Source: Anaspis maculata (lineage: Eukaryota > Arthropoda > Insecta > Coleoptera > Scraptiidae). From it: a DNA stretch of 64,000 nt. Shown here piece by piece: positions 56,463 through 64,000 of this stretch. Each line of letters opens with the position of its first letter. Positions within the stretch are counted from its first letter, which is position 1. Both the position numbers and the translations under genes were made by a program. The notes below the pieces were generated by a model, which saw only the letters and a program-made list of their open reading frames with translations, did no database searches and was not told where the DNA came from. The stretch is taken from the NCBI GenBank assembly GCA_949128115.1, contig OX421961.1:126297050-126361049 (forward strand). Direction: 5' to 3'.

Positions 56463-59384
56463 CTAGAGCTGGGTGCCTTGGGTGTCACTTCTCCCGTGGA
56501 CCTTGACCCCCCTCTGTCTCCTCAGCGTTCCCACTCCTTTTCTGTGTATTATCAGAATGTGAGAGGTCTATGTACGAAGACTGCGGATTTGATGGAGGCG
56601 GTGTCTGGCGAGGAATGTAATATAATAGCGCTTTCTGAGACCTGGCTTCATCCTGGCATTGTTGATGGTGAGCTGTTTGACTTGGGTAAGTACAATGTGT
56701 TCAGGGCAGACAGGAATTTCGAGTTGTCTGGATTGCGCAGGGGCGGAGGGGTTCTGCTCGCCGTCGATTCCTTTTTGGGTGCTGCGCAGGTTGATCTGGG
56801 TGACGCTTGGTCTGGGGTTGGTGGGGTTGATGTGGTCGCGGTTGCGGTTGATTTCGGGTTTTGGAGGTTGTACATCCTTGTGCTTTATGTTCGTCCGTCC
56901 TGCACAGCTGGTGGTTATAGAATGCTTTTCGATGCTCTAATGTCGGTTGAGTGTATTCTAGGGGGTAAGGTGTTAATCCTGGGAGACTTCAACATTCCTG
57001 ACTTGGCTGGCTTTTATGATGGGCATCAGCGAACACCCTTGATTGATGAGTTTAGTAATTTTATTGAGTATTGTAATCTCAGGCAGTGCAGTAGGGTGGT
57101 TAACTGTAATGACAGGTTGTTGGATCTGGTGGTGACTAATCTTGAGTGTTCCGTTGTGCGTTCTGATCGTGTTCTGTTGCCGGAGGACGGCCATCATCCT
57201 GCGCTCGAGATTCACTTGCACGCTGTTTCAGATAATAAGTCTCTTCCCGTCACTTGTAGCAGTGAGTACAACTTTAGAAAGGCGAATTTTGTCGAGTTAT
57301 ATGACAGACTTGCCGGTCTCAACTGGCAACTGCAAGAGTTACGTGGCCTACCGGTCGAGGATGTCGTGGATAGATTTTATGAATCCCTTGCTCGGGTGTT
57401 CGACTTGTGTGTGCCCTGTAAAAGGAAAACTTCCCGCACATATCCCCCCTGGTTCACTGGACAAATTATACGAGATATTAAGAAGAAGGAGCGGCTTAGA
57501 GTCAAATACAATAGAACCAGATGTGTTGAGATGTTCAATGAATATAGATTGTTGAGATCTCAGATTAAAGTGGACATTGCTGGATCGTTCGCTTCTTATA
57601 TCAGACAGACGGAGTCCAGCATTTCTAGTGATCCTAGCAAGTTTTGGTCCTATGTGAGGTCAAAAAATGAATGTGGGAGCATACCAACCACTATGACTTA
57701 TGCTGGCAATGATATTGGGGGACCGTCAAGTATAGTTGATTCCTTTGCCGATTATTTCAGCAAGTCCTTCTCTTCTCCATCTAATGCTTCGCTTTACCCC
57801 AGTTTCTCGAGTTTTTCACGCCGTGGTGATGTTCTCAATTTTGATATGGTCTCTGAGGATGAGGTTCTTGAGGCTATTCGTAGTCTCCCATCTAAATCTA
57901 CTGCAGGACCTGACTTGATTCCTTCTTATCTTGTACGAGATTGCGCCTCAGTCCTCGCAGCGCCTCTATCGTTGATTTTCAGTACCATGTTGAGGGAGGG
58001 AGCCTATCCGCGGAGGTGGAAGGAGACTCGAGTGTGCCCGGTTTTCAAGAAAGGTAGAAGGAATGTTGTTGAAAACTATAGACCCATTGCCATAGGATGT
58101 AATTTCAGTAAGGTGTTTGAGATCCTTATGCACCGTAAGATTTTATGTCATGTAGGTCCTATGCTGTCTGACAGGCAACATGGTTTCATACCACGACGGT
58201 CCACCGTAACTAACCTTATGGAGATCACCCAGTTCTTGTCTGAGAGGTTGGATAGGAGAGCGCAGGTGGATGTTGTCTACACCGATTTTTCCAAGGCATT
58301 TGATAGAATAGATCATTCCATACTGATGACGAAACTGGCTTGGTACGGTCTGTCTCCTAAGTTCCTGGCTCTGATACAGTCGTTCTTGACAGGTAGGCTC
58401 CAGTATGTGCAGTGCAATGGTTTTCGTTCTCGGATGTTTGCTCAGACTTCGGGTGTGCCACAGGGAAATAAGCTTGGACCATTGTTTTTTGACATATATG
58501 TTGATGATATCAGTGACTGTGTTGAGGCTGGATTTCTGATGTACGCTGATGACCTAAAGTTGTATAGTGAAATAGGTGCTGTGGCTGACTGTGAGAGACT
58601 TCAGGCTGATTTGGACAGGGTTAGGAGATGGTGTCAGACGAATCACCTACCACTTAATCCCAGTAAATGCTCGATTGTTTCGTATTGTAGAGCTAGAAAT
58701 GAATTACAGTTTGACTACGCTATTGGTGATGTTTTGGTGCCGAGGGCGAATGATGTGCGTGACCTTGGGGTTCGCTTCGATTCCCAGCTTACTTTTGTTC
58801 CACACATTTCTGATGTGACTGCTGCTGCCTTCAGGAGTTTGGGTTTTGTCTTGAGAAATGTCAGGCCCTTTGCGAATCTTCAGACTGCCTGTCTCCTTTA
58901 CTCGACATTTGTTAGGCCTCGTCTTGAGTATGCCTCTATCATTTGGAGTCCTTTATATTCGGTGCACGTTTCCGCTATCGAGAGAGTTCAGCGTCGATTC
59001 TTGAAGTTTTTGCATTTCAGAACTTGGGGTACTTATCCTCCTAGGGGATGTCCCCAGGACATGTTGCTGGCACGGACGCAGTTCGTCAGCCTACAGTCAA
59101 GACGATGTTCGCATTCCATTGTTTTTCTTTTTAAACTTGTCAATGGTTTACTCGACTCCGAGAATTTGGTGCAGAAATTGATGTTCAGGGTTCCACGCGT
59201 AAATTCAAGATGCACCGAGACGTTTTACCTCCCTACTACTAATACTAATGTTCTTAAGGCCTCTCCCATATATCAAATGTGCTCTAATTATATGAGTGTT
59301 CAGGATCGAATTGACATATTCTCTTGTTCTGTTGGCCAGATCAGGTCTTGCTTTGACGGATCTGCTTCTGGCGGTGTTGAGTGA
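56457..59384 (+). CDS. LINE ORF2: apurinic-type endonuclease and reverse transcriptase
   Basis: About 975 residues if read through from ORF1; counts below start at the TTG at 56478. Endonuclease motifs are YYQNVRG (24-30), SETWLH (53-58), LGDFNIP (168-174) and DGHHP (237-241). Reverse transcriptase motifs are STAGPDLIP (474-482), ENYRPIAIG, HGFIPRRST, VYTDFSKAFD (600-609), SGVPQGNKLGP (658-668) and catalytic MYADD (688-692). A C-terminal thumb-like region includes FVRPRLEYASIIWSP. No RNase H domain is seen. Together these nick the target and copy the RNA by target-primed reverse transcription. The first in-frame ATG (56592) lies downstream of the QN endonuclease motif, so initiation there would give a defective enzyme. 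Readthrough of the ORF1 stop is the likeliest way to express it. The frame is intact with all catalytic residues present. Confidence 0.93.
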   Translation, partial: QSLELGALGVTSPVDLDPPLSPQRSHSFSVYYQNVRGLCTKTADLMEAVSGEECNIIALSETWLHPGIVDGELFDLGKYNVFRADRNFELSGLRRGGGVLLAVDSFLGAAQVDLGDAWSGVGGVDVVAVAVDFGFWRLYILVLYVRPSCTAGGYRMLFDALMSVECILGGKVLILGDFNIPDLAGFYDGHQRTPLIDEFSNFIEYCNLRQCSRVVNCNDRLLDLVVTNLECSVVRSDRVLLPEDGHHPALEIHLHAVSDNKSLPVTCSSEYNFRKANFVELYDRLAGLNWQLQELRGLPVEDVVDRFYESLARVFDLCVPCKRKTSRTYPPWFTGQIIRDIKKKERLRVKYNRTRCVEMFNEYRLLRSQIKVDIAGSFASYIRQTESSISSDPSKFWSYVRSKNECGSIPTTMTYAGNDIGGPSSIVDSFADYFSKSFSSPSNASLYPSFSSFSRRGDVLNFDMVSEDEVLEAIRSLPSKSTAGPDLIPSYLVRDCASVLAAPLSLIFSTMLREGAYPRRWKETRVCPVFKKGRRNVVENYRPIAIGCNFSKVFEILMHRKILCHVGPMLSDRQHGFIPRRSTVTNLMEITQFLSERLDRRAQVDVVYTDFSKAFDRIDHSILMTKLAWYGLSPKFLALIQSFLTGRLQYVQCNGFRSRMFAQTSGVPQGNKLGPLFFDIYVDDISDCVEAGFLMYADDLKLYSEIGAVADCERLQADLDRVRRWCQTNHLPLNPSKCSIVSYCRARNELQFDYAIGDVLVPRANDVRDLGVRFDSQLTFVPHISDVTAAAFRSLGFVLRNVRPFANLQTACLLYSTFVRPRLEYASIIWSPLYSVHVSAIERVQRRFLKFLHFRTWGTYPPRGCPQDMLLARTQFVSLQSRRCSHSIVFLFKLVNGLLDSENLVQKLMFRVPRVNSRCTETFYLPTTNTNVLKASPIYQMCSNYMSVQDRIDIFSCSVGQIRSCFDGSASGGVE

Positions 59385-59492
59385 TCGCGGTTCTTTTCTT
59401 GTTGTCTTTTTTTTTTTTTTTCTCCTGTTCTCTCTTAGCTTGATGTGCGCCTCACTCTGTTAATGGGTATCTACCTGTTGAGTGGGAATCTC

Positions 59493-59551
<59 letters not shown>
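59493..59551 (+). repeat. (AAT)n tail of the LINE
   Basis: Nearly twenty perfect AAT units follow a short 3' UTR that contains a run of about 18 T (59408-59425). A trinucleotide rather than poly(A) tail is known for several LINE clades. Confidence 0.9.
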
Positions 59552-59552
<1 letters not shown>

Positions 59553-59556
59553 TGTG

Positions 59557-60640
59557 TCATCAGTATTGTTTGAAGCCTTTCGTTTGGAGCCCTAATGAGC
59601 TCCCTTATGTTTTTTCGTGGCTTTTAGAATTCCAGTAAGCCATCTTGTGCCTTTTGCATTGCTGAAAGCTCCAGTGTGTGTCCTTTGTGCCTTCATGTGA
59701 TATACGGAGCCCTGTCGGACCCCCTTGTGTCCGCAAGTGTAGTTTGGAGTCCTAGTTAGCCCCCTAATGTTTTTTCATAGCTATCAGAATTTCAGTAAGC
59801 CCCCTCTGTTGCCTTCTTGTGAGCACCTCATGACTTTACGAGTATATGATATTCGGAGCCCTGATCAGTCCACTTTTATTTTTGCTTAGAGTTTTTATTT
59901 GCTTCAAGAGTAGGTGAGTACCAATAAGCCCCCTTTTTTACCTTCATTTGTTATATAAAGCTCGATCCATTGGGCCCCCTTGTATTTTCAATATCGTTTA
60001 AAGCCCTAGCGGACTCCCTTTATGCCCGCAAGTGTAGTTTGGAGCCCTAATTAATCCCCTTATGTTTTTTCGTAGCTATCAGAATTTCAATAAAGCCCCT
60101 TTCGCCTTCATTTATTACATAAAGCTCCCTTGGGCCCCCTCGTGTCTTTAATATCGCTTGAATCCTTGTCGATCTCCCCTCACATCTTTTCGTAGCTTGA
60201 GAGCATTCATTAGTGAACACCTCAAGCCTTCATGTGATATTTGGAGCTCTATCGGACCCCTTGTGTCCTCAAAAGAATATAAAGCCCCAATCAGACCCTT
60301 TATGTTTTTTCCTGGCTCTCAGAAATCCAGTTAGCTCCCTTTTGCCGTCTTGTATTATCCAGAGCTCCCTTTGGCCCCCTTGTTTCTTCAACGTCTTTTG
60401 AAGCCTCTAACACTTTTCCAAGGCTTCCGGAGCATTAGTTTAGTAAGCACTCTGTGCCTTCATGTGACTTTGGACACCGACACCTTGTGTTCTCAAGTGT
60501 AGTATGGAGTCCACTAGTAAGAGCCCTTTTGCCTTCGTATGTTATATGAAGCTTCACGGGCCCCCTTGTGTCTTCAATATCATTTGAAGCCCTGCTGAGC
60601 ACCTCTGCATTTTTGCGTGATTTTTGTCCCGGCTCGGCGG
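59557..60640 (+). repeat. GAGCCC/CCCCCTT degenerate array, same polarity
   Basis: Repeats alternate words such as TTTGGAGCCCTAATGAGC, GAATTCCAGTAAGCC, TATATAAAGCTC and GTGTCTTCAATATCGTTTGA, each followed by CCCCCTT. At least 20 degenerate units are present. There is no coding capacity. Confidence 0.75.
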
Positions 60641-60734
60641 TGAAATAAACATGACGTCAAACTGTCCTGTGTCAAACCGGTCGCTTTAAACAATATAGGC
60701 GTCCAACCGTCATGTATTAGGTTGACCCCATAGC

Positions 60735-61945
60735 AGGGCTCCAAAAGACGTTGAAGAAACAAGGCGGCCAAATGGGGCTCTAGATAATACAAGAAGGCAA
60801 AAGGTGGCTAACCTGAGAGCCAGGAAAAAAACAGAAGGGGGCTAATTAGGGCTTGATATTCTTTGGCGGACACAAGAGGTCCGATAGAGCTCCGAATATC
60901 ACATGAAGACTTGATGTTTACAAATGCTCCGAAAGCCAGGAAAAGATTAAAAAACAGAAGAGGATTAATTAGGGCTCCAAACTACACTTGCGGACATGAA
61001 GGGGCTCCGTATATCGCATTAAGGCACAAGGGATTTACACTAGGGCTTCTAACAACGCAAGAAGGCACAAGGGGGCTTACTGGAACTCTGAAAGCCGCGA
61101 AAAATACAAAGGGGCTCATTAGGGCTCCAAACGACACATGAAGGCACAAGAGGGCTCAATAGAGATCCGAATCACACAGAAAAACACAAGGGGCCCAATG
61201 GACAAGCTTTATATTACCAATGAAGGTGAAAGGGGGCTTATTGTACTTATTCTTGAAGCCAGTAAAAACTAAGTGGGCTAAGAGGGGGCTCCATACTACA
61301 TTTGAGGACACATGCAAGGGGGCCCGATAGGTCTCCGAATATCATATGAAGTCATGAGGTGCTTCCAGCAATGAAATAAGGCACAAGATGGTCTACTGAA
61401 TTCTGAAAGCCACGAAAAGCACAAGAGGGCTCATTAAGGCTCCAAACGAAGGGCTCCAAACAATCCTGGTGACACAAGGGGGTCCAGGGGGTCCACTGGT
61501 ATTCTGAAAGTCAATAAAAACCGAGATGAAAGCGTAGGTGGGCTGATTATAAGCCTCCAAATTAGACATGAGGGCCACAAGGGGACCTGGAAGGTCTCCG
61601 AATGACATGACGGCACAAAGGTGGTTGATTATATTGCTCTGAAAATAACGGAAAATGCAAGGTGATAAGCGGGGGTGAGGGGGTCCATATGAGCCTAGAT
61701 AACACAAAATAGCAAATGAGGGCTTATTAGAATTCTGGAAGCCATGATCCATGAAGCACAAAAGGTGGCTCATTAGGGCTCCAAATTATACCTGAATACA
61801 CAATAAGGGCCCCCCAATTTGGGGCCGACTATCACATAAAGGCACAAAGGGTTTACCAGTGCCCCCAAAACCTCGAGAAACTGCAAGAGGGCTCAACAGA
61901 ACTTCAAACTGTGTTGAAGACACAAGGGAGCCAAATATTTTATGA
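60735..61945 (-). repeat. GAGCCC/CCCCCTT array, inverted polarity
   Basis: The same words appear reverse-complemented, for example CATTAGGGCTCCAAA, AAGGGGGCTTACTGG and CACAAGGGGGC. The switch occurs across about 60641-60734, which contains CATGACGTCAAACTGTC and CCAACCGTCATG. Confidence 0.75.
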
Positions 61946-62051
61946 AACTGGCGGCCGACAGCAGTTTTATTATTTTCAGGACGTAGTTGAATGTGTGCAA
62001 TAGAAATTACCCCGAATAAATGTAATTTGGATGGTAAACTGAGACCGGGGC

Positions 62052-62651
62052 GGTAACAGTTTACTATCCAGTCAACTATTGATATAGTTTATTTTCACAT
62101 TTCCTATATTTTTTGTTGAAAATCTGGCGGCCGACAACCGTTTTGTTTTATTTAGGACCCGACTGGACGTATACAGGGTAATTCATGAGTGACCTTGCAT
62201 AGGCTGATGGGAGATAGAGGACTTTGAGGCGAGTCAGGATCCACTGAAGAAATTTTATTTTCTCCAATGGTTACGAAGATACAGGGTGTTTTGTGTGATA
62301 GCATTTTTCCTTAGCTTTTCGAATCCGATAGCAGTTTTTTAGAAAATTTTGACTCACCCAGTAGGGCTTCAGGGTAAGTTCCAATAAAGAAATATTACTG
62401 GTGAATTTCAAGGAAATGTCTCTAGCCGTTTCAGAAATATCGCTTATCAAAGTTTCATACGAAACACACAAAACACCCTGTATCTTCGTAACCAATGGAG
62501 AAAACAAAATTTCTTCAGTGGATCCTGACTCGCCTCGAAGTCCTCTATCTCCCATTAGCCTGTGTAAGGTCACCCATGAATCACCCTGTATAATAAGAAT
62601 CGTTGAAAAAAAAAACGACTTTGGTAGTTGACCGGATAGTAAACTGTTACC
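62052..62651. repeat. Inverted-repeat element with GGTAACAGTTTACTATCC ends, split by a MITE
   Basis: GGTAACAGTTTACTATCCAG (62052) is answered by GATAGTAAACTGTTACC (62635-62651), and GTCAACTA by TAGTTGAC. A TACAGGGT element (62172-62590) sits inside. Confidence 0.7.
62172..62590. mobile_element. 419 bp foldback, short relative of 42086-43148
   Basis: The ends are TACAGGGTAATTCATGAGT and, inverted, TACAGGGTGATTCATGGGT. GGGAGATAGAGGACTT and GAGTCAGGATCCACTGAAG mirror each other. It shares TTTCATACGAAACACACA with the longer element. Confidence 0.85.
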
Positions 62652-62789
62652 CTTTCCCTTTCATTTTGGTGAGGCCGGGAAAGTAGGTGAAAAGGGGGAA
62701 AAATGAAATTACTCGGTGATGAATTCTTAGAAGAGGGATCGAGTGCGAGAGGAAATGAGCGCCGGTATAAACAAAAAGCGCCGCATGTG

Positions 62790-63140
62790 TATTGTGTGTA
62801 CAGGGCAGGGGTGGATCAAGGGCGAGTGAGTTTTCAATTTCGCCTGCCCCCCTTCGCTTAATCAGCTTTCCTCGGCAACAGCGGGGAGGAAAGGGGCGGC
62901 GAGGTTGATCCCGTCCGTGGCGACACTTTGGCGAATTTTAATGAATCACGGCAATTGCGTATTTAATTCGCCCACCGCCCCACTGGGAATAATTAAACAG
63001 CAAACACAGGAGTCGCGCGAAATGGGCCAATGCCGGGCCGGTGTGCCGTGCGGGAGGAAAATTAATTTTCTCATTTTCCGAGCCATCAGATTGGTTGTTT
63101 GGCTATCTGGCCTTCGTAGCGGAGATGACGATTTTTCTTG
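62790..63140. other. GC-rich unique island
   Basis: Markedly GC-richer than its surroundings, with no repeat partner and no convincing frame. It contains ATTTAATTCGCCC and ATTAATTTTCTCATTTTCC blocks. It could be a conserved non-coding or regulatory element. Confidence 0.25.
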
Positions 63141-64000
63141 ATTGACGCTCACTTACGGCGTAAAATGACCAATAAAGTAGGGTAGATCGTTCCGGTTTCA
63201 ATAAAAGCAATTTTTTTGTTTCAACAATCATGACTCATATAAGTAACTTAACTGATCAACAAAATAAACGTTACACTGTCAAATTTTCTCTCATTTTGAT
63301 ACTGCGTAACTGCGTAACTCAGAACAGTTGCGAATGACTTCAGTCCAGTTTGGAAGCTTTGCTTCTCTAATCCTTTATCTATCAGTTCGTATTAGCGTAA
63401 AAACTAGGGATTTCACATGAAAATTCTACTAGGATAGAGTGGTGAATAAAACAGAGTACTTCTGGAAGTTCTACATACTCCCGTTTGAACAAATATAGGT
63501 ACTTTTTTCTGGATTTCAACAACAAAAGCCTCAAGACCTCATATTTCGAAGCGGTTTTTTGGTTTTCTGCCTATTTCCTTTATTCACAGGATGATCTCAA
63601 AAAGCCAACTTATTGATCCTGAGTAATGAAGGTTTCACTCGTCAGGCCATTTTCGAAAATTCAGGTGAAAACAGGCGAGGATGACAATCAACCCAAGCCA
63701 TAAAATAATAATAAAGGCTTGCATCAAAGTGACCCAAATCTCGATCTCTCCAGGAATTCGGTTTGAGAGGCGTATTTGATGTAAATACTTGAATCAACTT
63801 GTCTTCGAAACAAACCATCTTCTATTCTGAACTCCAACAATTATCATCATACGGCACGCGAAGAGTCGCAGGAATATCGCAGAACCCTACATTATCAGCA
63901 CATAACCTTATTTGAACCGTCAAACAGCTGTCACTGTTGACATTTCTATCGAAGTGTGATTCACTCGAAGCTCAATGGCTTCCAACCGTTCAACTCGAAG
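63141..64000. other. No gene seen
   Basis: AT-rich unique DNA without a domain-bearing frame or repeat partner in the window. Confidence 0.4.

Larger units (their letters stand above)
54458..59551 (+). mobile_element. Full-length two-ORF LINE retrotransposon
   Basis: The element begins with a run of 25 A (54458-54482) and ends in an (AAT)n tail. TTGTG flanks both sides (54453-54457 and 59552-59556), a 5 bp target duplication. Removing it joins CCCCTTGTG to TCATCAGTATTG, as in other array units. It has a ~600-base 5' UTR, ORF1 with zinc motifs and ORF2 with endonuclease and reverse transcriptase. Both ORFs are intact, so it may be recently active. By domain content it belongs to the APE-type Jockey/CR1-like lineages; it has no RNase H domain. 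Confidence 0.9.

Overview
The window looks like AT-rich, intron-containing, transposon-dense animal DNA. It is most likely from an insect and perhaps a hemipteran. That guess rests on short spliced introns, an insect-style neuropeptide-receptor exon, and many TACAGGGTG-ended inverted-repeat elements; the species cannot be fixed from sequence alone. Host coding sequence is sparse. Two pieces are convincing, both on the minus strand: a two-exon 3' gene end (459-1125) encoding a divergent TAZ1-like module plus a KIX domain, as in CBP/p300 coactivators, and the terminal exon of a class A GPCR (45049-45236).

Most of the rest is nested mobile DNA. From 2.5 to 17.7 kb a large foldback element is split by a 13 kb insertion with TGTTGCCGTCTAGA ends. 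Inside that insertion a ~120 bp tandem array was hit by a 5952 bp LTR retrotransposon (5918-11869). It has 1773 bp LTRs that look identical, a 4 bp target duplication and only a gag-like gene. An old antisense LTR of the same family lies at 25.6-28.3 kb and is itself split by another foldback. From 30 to 43 kb and again at 49.6-51.1 kb there are successive large palindromic elements, several sharing TAGTCC ends. One carries a fragment of a protein-coding gene in only one arm.

At 48765-49204 a 440 bp insertion with a 15 bp target duplication and 24 bp terminal direct repeats contains a textbook type I hammerhead ribozyme. It is probably a Penelope-like or retrozyme-type retroelement copied from a self-cleaved, circular or multimeric RNA.

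At 54458-59551 an intact LINE sits inside a degenerate short-unit array that reverses polarity near 60.7 kb. Its ORF1 and ORF2 are in the same frame and separated only by TAG-CAA-TCA, the tobacco-mosaic-type readthrough signal. ORF2 has no ATG ahead of its endonuclease motif, so a readthrough polyprotein is the simplest reading.

The remaining stretches (about 17.7-19.6, 21-22.9, 28.3-30.2, 43.1-46.4, 46.9-48.5, 51.2-54.1 and 62.7-64 kb) show no gene I can support. They are presumably intronic or intergenic.
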